64,000 bases of DNA from Ottelia alismoides (Eukaryota; Streptophyta; Magnoliopsida; Alismatales; Hydrocharitaceae): positions 806,001 through 870,000 of the forward strand of contig JAZKJV010003128.1 in NCBI GenBank assembly GCA_037367405.1, read 5' to 3'. Under the pieces are notes generated by a model. That model saw only the letters and a program-made list of their open reading frames with translations, did not search any database and was not told where the DNA came from. The translations under genes and the position numbers were made by a program. Shown piece after piece: positions 37,101 through 50,000 of this stretch (within the stretch, counting starts at the first letter, position 1; every line of letters starts with the position of its first letter).

Positions 37101-40100
37101 TAACTGAAGCAGCAGTGGCTGGAAGGAAGAGCTGAAGGCTCTCGTTGGGAAAGAAATGTGAAAGAAATGGAGAAAGAAAGGGTTTTCTTGGGGTCTACAT
37201 ATATAGAAGAGAAGGGGAATAAAAGGGTGACACCTAGAAAATCCTTTGTTGCCATTTGTAGGCAAAAAGAACAATACGTGGGAGGTTTGGACTGTAACAG
37301 TGTTGTACTGTGTAATAATAATTTATTTATTTTTACAAAAGACTCTTTAGTTGTCATACTTTAAATTGACTGTATTCATTCCTCGAACGTCGGATTTCGA
37401 CACACAACGTCTTGATTTGATCGTATCAAAACGACGATCAAAATGAGTATAATATTGCTATACTTTCAGTTGGGTTTTGAATACCCGAAATTTTCGGATA
37501 CGGTTTTTTTTGTTTAAGATTAAATTTTACGATTTAAAAATATCAAACGACCTCCGATTGACGAACGGTCGATTCCGTTGGTCTTGTATCGCCGAATCGG
37601 ATCTAATGACGGTCTCGATTCGTTTTGCGGTTTCCGAATTTGCGTCGCGGCTTTTTCGCGGCGCGCATTCCGATGCGATCGATTTTCGGTCGATTTCGCC
37701 CGAACAACTTTTGATTCACGACCAGTTGATCGATTTAGATTGTTTAATACCGACCAACAACTTTATTGGGTTTGCCGGATCCAAATCGGGTCGGGTTCGG
37801 GTTTGGCGGATTCCCGGATGTTATAATTATAAAAACCTCAAAGGGAGTCTCGTCCTCGAGACTCGAGTTAAGGCTATTCGGTGTTTCGTTTGAATCTCAT
37901 ATGGTCATAAAAACCTCAAAGGGTTTGGAACCCATAAAAACCTCAAAGATAAACCAAGCCATATATTTGAGCAAATATTTTATTACAAAAGCTTGCTTCG
38001 GTTATTACCTCAGAAAAGCTGCGGGTATCGTGCTCGCATGTCGGCTTCGGTCTCCCACGTCGCCTCTTTGACGCCGTGTCGGTGCCACAAAACCTTAACC
38101 AATGAAATCTCTTTGCTGTGAAGCTTCTTTACAGCATGATCAAGTATCTGGACTGGCTTCTCCTCATAAGTCAGATCTGGCTCTACGTCAAGATTCTCGT
38201 AACTGATGACGTGCCGAGGGTCGTGGACATACTTCCTCAGATTGGATATGTGGAAAACATCATGAATAGCTGAAAGATGTGGAGGAAGGGCTACTCGATA
38301 AGCAACCTTCCCCACTCGAGCAAGAATCTCGAAAGGTCCAACATATCTCGGCGCCAACTTGCCACGAACACCGAATCTCTGCACTCCCTTCATGGGAGAT
38401 ACTCGCAAAAATACCCAATCTCCAACCTATAATTTATAGGAATGTCATTAGTATGAGATTAAGTTGAACACATATATATCATAATTGAGTGGATGAGGAG
38501 AAAATAATTAGATTACCTGAAACTCTAAGTCTCTCCTCCGACGGTCTGCATAACCCTTCTGGCGACTCTGTGCCGTCAGAAGCCTCCGTCTCACAAGATC
38601 AACAGCTCTCGCAGTCTCCTCCAGGAGATCTACGGAATAGAGAGCATGATCACCTCCCGCACGCCAACTGAGAGGTGTGAGGCATCTCCGCCCGTATAGG
38701 GCTTCGAATGGTGCCATGCCAATACTGGAGTGATAGTTGTTGTTGTATGTGAACTCCACTAACGGCAGATGGTCCTTCCAGGACCCTTTCCACTCCAAAG
38801 TGCATGCGCGAAGTAGATTCTCAAGCGTCTGAATGGTGCACTCACTCTGCCCGTCAGTCTGCGGATGGTATGCAGAACTCATCTTCAGCTCTGTCTGTAG
38901 TGCTGACATGAACTGATGCCAATAATGAGATGTAAATCTTGAATCCCTGTCAGACACTACCTCTCGTGGTATACCATGCAGCCTGATAATGTTCTGCACA
39001 TAGAGCTTGGCCAACCTAGATGGAGTATAAGTCGTGTTGACAGGTATGAAATGGGCTGACTTGGTCAACCTATCAACAACGACCCATATAGAATCATGAC
39101 CACCTGGTGTCTTCGGCAGACCTGTGACGAAATCCATAGAAATGCTCTCCCACTTCCACTTGGGAATGGGGAGAGACTGCAGTAATCCTGGTGGTCTCCT
39201 GTGCTCAGCCTTGACCATCTGACAGGTCATGCATCTGCTAACATGTAGCGCCACATCGCGCTTCATTCCATCCCACCAGAAATGTCGACGCAGATCACGG
39301 TACATCTTCGTACTACCTGGATGGATAGATAACCGTGAACTGTGTGCCTCGTCCAAAATGTCTCTGCGAAGCTGCTCGTCATTGGGTACAACGTCCCGTC
39401 ATGCCTTCCATAAAATAGACTCTGTCACGACAAAATCATCAAATTCATCCTTGATGGCGCGCATGTATCTATCTCGGATCCAAGGATCTGTCTTCTGTCC
39501 ATCTACAATACGATCCCAAAGATTGCTGTATCGTGGAGGCACGGCGGTAGAAATGGATGCGCTCTCCTGAGGATGCCAATCGGTCAAAGCTGCAAGCGTA
39601 TCCCACGTGTATAGCCAGTTCGTCGTACCATCAGCATGCGCTCTCCTGCTAAGTGCATCAGCCACCACGTTTCCCTTACCGGGATGGTAAGAGATCGTGC
39701 AATCATAATCCTTCAGCAGCTCGAGCCATCTGCACGGTCTCATGTTCAACTCCTTCTGATCAAAGATGTACTTTAGGCTCTTGTGATCTGTGAAAATCTC
39801 GAAGTTCACCCCATATAGATAGTGGCGCCAGATCTTCAAGGCGAAGACAACTGCCACTAACTCCAAGTCATGTGTGGGGTAATTCCGCTCGTGCGGTCTC
39901 AACTGCCGTGATGCGTAAGCAATCACCTGTCCTCTCTGCATCAACACTGCTCCTAGACCTTCTCCAGATGCATCTGTGTATACTGCATAGTCCTGAGTGC
40001 CTGAAGGAAGAGCAAGAATAGGCGTTGTAGTCAACCTCTCCTTCAGTGTCTGGAAGGCCTGCTCACATGAATCATCCCAAATAAATGGAACTCTCTTCTG

Positions 40101-43100
40101 CGTCAGTCGTGTCAGAGGACGAACAATGCGTGAAACTCCGCTGACGAAGCGTCTGTAATAACCTGCTAGTCCAAGGAAGCTCCGAATCTGCGTGACAGTC
40201 TTGGACTGCTCCCAGGACATGACTGCATCTATCTTCGCAGGATCAACTGCAATGCCTGCTCCAGAAATGATATGCCCGAGAAATGAGACATGTGATAACC
40301 AGAACTCACACTTGCTCAACTTGGCATATAGCTTGTGCTCCCGTAATGTATCCAAAACAATCCGTAGATCATTCGCATGATCCCATTCATTCCGTGAGTA
40401 AATGAGCACATCATCGATGAATACCACTACAAACTTGTCCAAGTATGGACGGAAGATCCTGTTCATCATATCCATGAAAGCCGCAGGTGCGTTGGTGAGC
40501 CCAAACGGCATCACCACAAACTCGTAGTGTCCATAGCGAGTCCTGAAGGCTGTCTTCGGAATATCCGACTCGCGAATCCTCAACTGATGGTAGCCTGAGC
40601 GAAGATCGATCTTCGAGAAAATCGAAGATCCCTGGAGCTGGTCGAACAAATCATCAATGCGCGGCAAAGGATAACGGTTTTTCACCGTTCTCTTGTTCAG
40701 CTGCCTGTAATCGATGCATAGTCTCATGGATCCATCCTTCTTCTTGACAAATAGAACCGGAGCACCCCAAGGTGAAGTGCTCGACTTCACGAATCCCAAG
40801 TCAAGTAATTCCTGCAACTGCACCTTCAACTCCCTCAACTCGGCTGGTGCCATAGAGATCGGCTGTGTATCTGGTAGTAAGGTGATCTCGAACTCGATCT
40901 CTCTCTCAGGAGGTAGCCCTGGTAGCTCATCAGAAAACACGTCAGGGTATTCTGAGACTACTCGGATGTCCTGTGACATCGGCTCATGGTCAGATACCTC
41001 CCGAATAAATGCAAGATATGTATCACAACCCTGATCAACAAGTCGCTGAGCCCGCAACACTGAAATATACTCCATGGTGGAGTCATGCAAAGTACCCTCA
41101 AAAGTGAACTCGGGTAGATCAGGAATCATGAAGACAACCGTCTTCCTAAAGCAATCAACAAGTGCATGATGAGTGGATAACCAATCCATGTCCAAAATCA
41201 AGTCGAACTCATCAAGCTGCAGAAGTAGACAATCTGCGATCATCTCATGACCGCCAATCAGTATGGGCAAGTGCCTGACTATCTGAGATATGACAAATAA
41301 CTGGCCACCTAGCCCTCGTATGTGATATGGGGAAGAAAGGGTCTCTACGACTCTACCTAAAGAAACAAGTAGCCTTGAAGCAAGAAAAGAATGTGTCGCA
41401 CCAGAATCAAATAGAACATGGAAAGGTCGATAAGAGTAGTCAGTATGTGTGCTAATTGGTTAGTCGTCTCCTGACCGGGTCGAGATGCTATGGCTCTGCA
41501 TGAGAACCATAATTAGTCATAAAAATGCCCTAGACAGATATTTATCATAAATGCTTCTCTTCTTGGGATATAATATGAAAATTAATGAAATTGGTGACAT
41601 ATGTGGTTATTGAATATGAATGTCACTTTTCCCTTCTCGAACTCACGACAAGTCGGAAGACTGTCGCTATCCGAGAACTTAATGCGATCGGAATTGTAAT
41701 GCCGCGAGTGTGCGTATCGGGGTACCACTGCTCTGATACCAAACTGTGAACCCCTTAGGATCCGGGTACCCGTTAATCACACACTCGCACTATTATTCAC
41801 ATGAGATCGCATGAAGTTACAGAAAGGCAGGGAAAATTTTTCGCGCGGCTAATTATCCACATGACATTCACATCCACAACATAACCACAAGATCACAGAG
41901 AAACAAATGGCACCAAAGTTCCTTTTCATTAATATTCATATTCATTTACAACTTGCACAAACATCTTCCATATTACAACATATATCCCAAGTGATACAAA
42001 AGAGATATCATTTACATTACCAACTAAACAAAAACTGAGACAAAATACTTCATACCGTCTGGTGTATACTCTGTCTCCAGGAAGCATGTATAGCTACAGA
42101 TCAGCAGGCCTCTTGCCTGCCATGTGTGCAAGGAAGAAGAGGAGTCACAAAGTGAATACAAACCCGTAGTTTAAAATAAATAATAAGTAATTTAATGTAC
42201 AAAAGAGAGCAAGTAGAAAGGTGGAAAGTAAAGTCTACATCTACTTGCGTAAGTAAAAAGGTTGATCAGACTACTTGTAAGCATCTCAAATGTTTGTCCC
42301 ATAACCCAGCATTTCCCACATGTAACATATTTATATAGCAGTTGCGTATTCATGAGTGTATGAGTGTGAATGTATATATCATTTTCTTCAGAGATCATGT
42401 TGGTGAGTGAAAATGGAAAAGTTGAGATTGTAAAGATCTATTAATTTATTTAAATTCTTGGGTAAAGAGAATAGTCTTTTGATCATAACTTCTCCAATTT
42501 TTTTACTTCAATGTTTCAGATATAACTCCAGATGTTGTAGATGTAGATATGGATGATCTAGATATAGAATCGCCAAGTCTGTTGGCGAAGTAACTCAAGC
42601 GGTGAAGAAGCCTGCAAATGGCTCTTCCGTCTCGCCCTCTAATTGGAAGCGTGGTCCAATAGAGGGATAGGTCTACTCCCAAACTACGCCACTGAGACGG
42701 GTGAGAGACTCCCTAGAAAAGTCGCTCTAAAAACCTGCCTGACTAGTACAGGCGAACGAGCTCGTACGAAAAACTGAAAAACCAGGATCCCCCGCCTGGG
42801 CATACTAAAAGACAGGGTCAGCGGAACTGGTCTAAAGTCAGGATCCCAACGAGGCGTAAAAACACTGCGAGCTCGCGTAAAAACCATGTAAAAGACTGGG
42901 ATCCTAGACCCGCGCACTTGGCGGCCGCTGCCCTAACTGGGCTTCCTATCTCCCGCCCAGGTGAGAGTCACCGCGCTCTCGCACGATCATGTGTAGAAGT
43001 CATCATGATCGGCATTAATAATTTATATCACAGATTTGCCATGAAGTGGATGTATCTGATTTCATCTTCTTTTCTCAAACTCTTATGTATGTATATCTCT

Positions 43101-43985
43101 TATGTATTGTCTTTTCAGATCGAGTCATTGTGTTACAACTTATCATTTGTGTATAGTAGATTCTATTCATGATCATTCGATTGGGGATTTTCAGTTGCAG
43201 TGATATTAGGAATTCAAAACAAAACATGAGATTAGAAACTTGTTCAAAGGATCTGGATATAAGTCCAAAATTTATGCTAAATTTCTTAATCTTTTGAATC
43301 TTTAATTCATATACTTAATAATTAAATAAGTGACCTTAATTTGTTTAATTTGCATATTAGTCAATTTCCAAGAAAACTAAATATGTCGTGATTAGTGGTC
43401 TAAACTCATAGACTACTTCGTATGTTTATAGTTATATATAAATATATACATTAATTCAATATATGTTTGTGTGTATATATATGTATGTTCTTATCAAAAC
43501 TTAAATTTAAATTAACCTTGAGGGCAGTAAGAGATTTACTTCTTTTTTAAAAAAAAAATTAATAATTGAATCAGGAACCACCCTTGGTTTGAGAATAGCA
43601 CAGAACCTTAACTTCTTCATTATTATTATAAGATAATCAATTTAATTCAATAATCATTTCCAGTCCTCTGCCAGGTTCCAGGAGAGCCCAAGAATGTATG
43701 AATTCTATTACATCTTAAACTATTGATAAGTATACCTAAAATGGTTGAGAGAATCCAAATAGATAATACTAATCTGCATCATTATTTTTTTTAGACTATA
43801 CTGCTGTAGAATCCAAGAAAAATGCATTTCCATAGTAGATCACATACATGTTTTAAGGATGTGGATATATTACTGGTTATTAAAAGTTTGTTGTATGATC
43901 CCATGCCATAATATTTCTCCTCCAGAATATCGAGACTAAGCAAAATGATAAATTGTGGATCTTCCAGTTGCAATCCACAAGTATC

Positions 43986-44024
<39 letters not shown>

Positions 44025-47000
44025 ATAATCTTATCCAAGAAAGAGAATGTTATGACTTCCAGAAAACTGGTATCGATAATCTTATTTCAACATATTTAAC
44101 CTTTGCACAATCTTAGTTACTAGAGTATTGCACTCCAATATAGCCTACGTGCATGTTGTACTTTATAGTCATTAATCCTACATCTTCAAATCCAATTCTC
44201 CTAATTACAATCAAACATGCATTCCAATATAGTCATCATGCCTGTTATGTATTCTAGCCTTGTTTTCTATTCGGGATGCTGAAGAACACAAACTAGTAAA
44301 TGCCATTTTTTTAAACCAGTCCCCCCATTCCGATTAATCACCCTACACTTTGGTATCATTGGTTGGGCAGCAATCTCTTTGTTTCGAGACAAGATTCTTT
44401 ATTTCACACAAGTAGCAAGCCAACATCTCCAAAAAGCAACCAAGCAAGGGTCTTGTAAATGGAAGGCTTCATATTTCGTTGCATCTCTTGGAATCATATC
44501 TTTTAAAAATAATTGTCATACTGAAATCTCATACTTACCCTCACACATCACATTCAAGCAAAATCAAACAATTGAAGACTGGCACTCAAAAACACTCTAT
44601 ACACACTTCTTCATCACCCATTTGAAGGAGACAAGTGTTTCATGGACAAACGGAGCCAACCCATATATAGAAAACAACCTTCCGGAGATAACCACTAGTG
44701 GCTTATCAATCACCATGGTATACTTATCTATGTACAACAATTACTGCTTAAAAATATAAGCATTGTTGCAATAGTCCTAACTAGATATTTATATTCTCCA
44801 AAGATTATTATTTGATATAATTCCTTCTGACCAAGTAACATCCCACATAATGCTCCAGAAAAAGTATTAATTAAGGGATTGAAAGTGTATAGAATACATG
44901 TACAACAACAAGAGAGGAGTCGGATTGTACATATGATCAGTCTAATGTGCATGCATGGCAGCAAGGAGGAGAGGGTATGGGATTGTACCTTAAAATCCCT
45001 AAATTTTGGGAATTAAAATAGCATGCAGAAGTCTGAAATGAAGGATCCAGCTGCTAGAATGGTTGCATTCAGCAAGGGATTGATTTGGACCAGAGAAACA
45101 TCATCTCCAATGGTGCAGCAGTAGAAATGAAGAGCCCTGGAGGTTCCAGCAGTTGCTGGACAGCAACAAGAAGTTGAAATTTGGGGCTTTCCAGGGGAGT
45201 AGCTCCAGCTGCAGCTGAGGAAGAAGACAATAATAGCCTGACCAACCTCAAGGGCTTCAGGAGATCAACAGATTTGGAGCTTAACTGAAGCAGCAGTGGC
45301 TGGAAGGAAGAGCTGAAGGCTCTCGTTGGGAAAGAAATGTGAAAGAAATGGAGAAAGAAAGGGTTTTCTTGGGGTCTACATATATAGAAGAGAAGGGGAA
45401 TAAAAGGGTGACACCTAGAAAATCCTTTGTTGCCATTTGTAGGTAAAAAGAACTATACGTGGGAGGTTTGGACTGTAACAGTGTTGTACTGTGTAATAAT
45501 AATTTATTTATTTTTACAAAAGACTCTTTAGTTGTCATACTTTAAATTGACCGTATTCATTCTTCGAACGTCGGATTTCGACACACGTCTTGATTTGATC
45601 GTATCAAAACGACGATCAAAATGAGTATAATATTGATATACTTTCAGTTGGGTTTTGAATACCCGAAATTTTCGGATACGGTTTTTTTTGTTTAAGATTA
45701 AATTTTACGATTTAAAAATATCAAACGACCTCCGATTGATGAACGGTCGATTCCGTTGGTCTTGTATCGCCGAATCGGATCTAATGACGGTCTCGGTTCG
45801 TTTTGCGGTTTCCGAATTTGCGTCGCGGCTTTTTCGCGGCGCGCATTCCGATGCGATCGATTTTCGGTCGATTTCGCCCGAACAACTTTTGATTCACGAC
45901 CAGTTGATCGATTTAGATTGTTTAATACCGACCAACAACTTTATTGGGTTTGCCGGATCCAATCGGGTCGGGTTCGGGTTTGGCCGATTCCCGGATGTTA
46001 CAACTTTGGTGCCACATATCATCTGTGTGGTGATCGAGGTCTACTTACAGCCTACTGACAGGTTCCTCCAGGTCGTACTGTAATTATTGCTAATGAGACA
46101 CACTCCTCAATTACTGGTCAGGGGGAGATTAACCTGACACCTCCTATGCACCACAAGAATGTGTTGCACGCACCTGATTTTTCTATGAATTTTTTGTCCA
46201 TTACCCAACTTACAAAGAATTTCTTGATCATCAGGGATAGGTTTTATATGGTGATAGTGGTTGATTTTTCTCGTTATCTTGGGTCTTTTTTTAAAGAATA
46301 AATCTGAAACTGGGAATATTATCATAAATTTCATAAATGAAGTTATTAATATTTTTCTGCATCTGTAAAGATTGTGAGAAGTGATAATGCATTGGAATTT
46401 TGTACTCATACTCTCTCAAATTACTTTTCAACACAAGAGATTATCCACCAAACATCATGTGCCTATACTTCCCAACAAAATGGAGTTGCAGAAAGGAAAC
46501 ATCGTCATTTCCTTGATGTCACCAGGACACTTCTCATACAGAGTCATGCTCCTCATTCTTTCTGGGGCGATGTTGTTCTAACGGCTTGTTATCTCATTAA
46601 TCACATGCCGTCGTCAGTCTTAGGTGAGAAGATTCCTTCTCCCTTATTTTTCCTGGAAAAGAATTGTTCTCTCTTACCCCACGTGTGTTTGGTCGGTTGC
46701 CTTTGTCCATCAGTTGTCTCCAGGTATTGACAAGCTCTCTCCTAGGGTTGTCAAGTGTGTTTTTGTCGGGTACTCCAGGACACAAAAAGGGTACATGTAT
46801 TATGATCCGTTGCGAAGGGAATACTTTGTTAGTGCCGATGTCACATTTTTCTAGTCTGTTATGTACTTCTTCCCTGCAGGTGATCGGTTGGTATCCTCAG
46901 ACACTGATGAAGCCATATACATGCCACCTCCACCACCATCTCCACCACTACCTACATCACCTACACCTCCTGTTACAGTTCCTGTCCCCCCATTGCCACT

Positions 47001-50000
47001 CCACTATACTCGTCGGTCTGCTTCTGCTCATGGTCACCACTCATCATCTAGCTCGTCTGAGGTATGTTCTGAGAATATAATCAATAATGATGGATCTAAT
47101 GATTTACCTGAGCAGGCTGTGTTACGGAGGTCGGATGAGGATGCCAGTGATTTGGATCTACATATTGCACTTCGGAAACAGAAGCATAGTTGCATGTCAT
47201 ATCACATAGCATCCACGGTTTCTTTTGATCGGTTATCTGGTGAATTCAGGAGCTTTGTCATTGCACTATCTGCTGTGGATATTCCACAGAATTACCAAGA
47301 TGCATTGAAGGACAGTAGATGGCGTTTAGCTATGGAAGAGGAGATGGTTGCTCTTCAGTCAAGAGGTACCTAGAGCCTTGTCCTTGCACCTACCGGTGTG
47401 TCTCCAATGAGTTGTAAGTGGGTCTTCACAGTTAAGCAGAATGCCGATGGCAGCATTGACAGATACAAGGCATGCCTGGTTGCACGTGGGTTTACACAGA
47501 CATATGGGGTGGACTATCTTGATACATTCTCGCCGGTTTCTCGCCATTCAACCTTACGGATCCTTCTTTCTGTTGTAGTTTGGCCATTATTCCAATTAGA
47601 TGTTAAGAATGCATTTTTGTATGGTGACTTGCAGGAGGAAGTCTACATGCAACAGCCACCTGGTTTTGCTGTTGAGGGGGAGTATTCGAATGTGTGTAGA
47701 CTTCATAAGGCCATCTATGGCCTTAAGCAGAGCCCTAGAGCTTGGTTCCAAAGCTCTCAGACTTATTTGAGAAATAGGGGTACATACGTTCCAATGCAGA
47801 TCATTCCCTGTTTATACAGAAAACATCCAGAAGTACTGTTGCAATTATGGTATATGTAGATGATATCCTGATTACAGGTGATGATGGACAAGGAATTTAG
47901 AGGGCGAAAGAAATTCTGGGTCGCAAATTTGTCACCAAGGATCTTGGAGTCTTTAGATATTTTCTTGGACTGGAGTTCGCCAGAAATCTACATGGACTTG
48001 TAATGACCCAGAGGAAATATGTCACTGACCTGCTGGGTGAAACAAGAATGCTTGGATGTCGACCGACCGCTACAACCATGGATCCGAGCATGAAATTATA
48101 TGATGATGACACTGATGAGGTGGATAGGAGAAGATATAGAGAACTGATGGGAAAACTTCTTTATGTTACCATTATCAGACCCGATATTTCTTTTGCAGTC
48201 AGTCGGGTGAGCCAGTTCATGGAGCAACCACGTCAGGTACATATGGATGCTATACATATGATACTCAGGTACCTTAAATCATCTCCAGGTGCAGGTCTGT
48301 TGTTCAAGAAAGACAAGGAGATTGCTATCTCAGTGTGCGCAGATGCAGACTACGCAGGAAGTCCTAAGGATAAGAAGTCCACCACTGGATTTGTTGTATA
48401 TATTGGAGACTCTCTTGTCTCACGGAGAAGCAAGAAGCAAACTGTTGTAGCCAGATCCAGTGCTGAATCTGAATATAGAGCTACGGCCCAGGCTAGTACA
48501 GAAATGATGTGGGTGAAAGCTGTTCTTATAGATCTATATATAGAAGTCCCACTTCCTATGGCTCTGGAATGTGACAATCAAGCTGCTATATTTATTGCCA
48601 ATAATCCAGCATTTCATGAACGAACCAAGCACATTGAGGTTGATTGTCACTATATACGAGGTATGATTCAGAAGGGTTTTATTTCAACATCTCATGTTAG
48701 CTCAGGGGACCAAACTGCAGATATCTTTACCAAGGCGTTACTTAGAGGGTCGTTCCAGAAGTGCTCGTCCAAGCTGAGCATGATTGACATCTATGCTCCA
48801 TCTTGAGGGGGAGTGTAGAGATATATGCTATGTTATTTGTAATGTTTTATGTTTTCTATATTCTTATGGACTTCTAATGTAATTTACCCATAGGTTACTT
48901 TCCATATATAAGAGAGCCTAGGGCGTATGAAATAAACAACTCTTTCTATTTTCCCAACAAAAACTATATATTTTCCTAATTCCAACCACTCAGATTTGCA
49001 TTTATGAAAATGTTTGTTGAGTTGAGAGGATTCAATTCACACTATTTTATGTTTGTCCATTGTCACCATAACAATGAGTTTGGGAGATTTGCAGTTCAAA
49101 TTATGAGGATGCACTCTTTCCATCTCTGGAGACTCCATAAATGAAGAAAATTGGTCAAGCGTACTATTCTTTGCAACTTCATGAACTTTTGGAATATGGA
49201 ATGCAGAAGTGAATTAAAGTAGGAACAAAATAAAAAAGAAGACTTTGATTTTACGTGGAACCCTACTCCTTAAGGAGTAGGATGAAACCACGGGAGAACT
49301 GCCTCAAAGGGCTGAGTTTATATTCATCTTTCTCAAAGGTTACAATGGGTGTGGGGCTCTTTATATGAACCCACCAATGTGACCAAAAGTCACCACTCCA
49401 AGATGTGGGACTAAACATGAACACGCACAAGACCATTCTTCAACACTTCCCCTCAAGCTAAGCATGCAATGCTGAGCTTGGATAAATAGAAAGAATGCAC
49501 TCACTCGCATATAAAGTACATGACACTACAGACAGTATCAACTCCGCGCACGTTGTCAGTTGTTGCCGAGGATGTTGCTTCACATGTCATGCTGGTGAGG
49601 AGGAACTAGAAACTTGAGTGTGAATAGTGATCCGCAGAGATATCCGATCAATGAAAAGAGTGTTCCTTATGGAGTACTCATGCACGCAACATGTCTTCAC
49701 CGAAGATCGCTCCATCTCTCTGAAGGACCAACAAGAACGTCGTGGGAATATCCAAATATAGTGGAGTTCACCGCCATGAAAACATGCCATGGGAATATTC
49801 ATACATAATGGAGTTCACGGCCATGAAAATATGTCGTGGGAATATACATACAATTCACGGCCATGAAAACATGCCATGGGAATATGCATACATAGTGGAG
49901 TTCACGATCGCTAGTTGATGGAGCCAACAATGAGTCCCACTAGAGAACTCCACAAAAAATAGGTCAATCAAACAGAGTACTTCAAACAATTGTAGGGCTC

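Larger units (their letters stand above)
33566..46002 (-). mobile_element. Ty3/gypsy chromovirus-type element, gag-less, 4.26-kb LTRs
   Basis: 12,437 bp on the minus strand. The target duplication ACTTT lies at 33561-33565 and 46003-46007, inside the copia-6 protease. The LTRs are 33566-37825 and 41745-46002, both with TGT...ACA-type ends (the left copy ends TATA). A primer site for initiator-Met tRNA adjoins the right LTR. The 3.9-kb interior holds protease, RT, RNase H, integrase and a C-terminal chromodomain, the order of plant chromoviruses. The long LTRs fit the Tekay/Del lineage. Gag is absent. The two LTRs differ only at scattered positions, so it is younger than copia-6. Confidence 0.95.
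32003..48959 (+). mobile_element. Copia-6, split by a gypsy element
   Basis: Both LTRs (32003-32147 and 48814-48959) and the 5-bp duplication AAAAC (31998-32002 and 48960-48964) frame a 16.96-kb nest. Without the gypsy insert the element is about 4.5 kb. Gag is almost intact; the protease is cut by the gypsy element within the active-site motif; part of the integrase is deleted; RT and RNase H are well preserved. It is the best-preserved member of the short-LTR copia family here, but stops and a frameshift in pol make it non-autonomous. Confidence 0.95.

Noticed and set aside
49741..49906. CRISPR-like array
   Set aside because: Direct tandem units without unique spacers, in a plant retroelement. 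It is a minisatellite.
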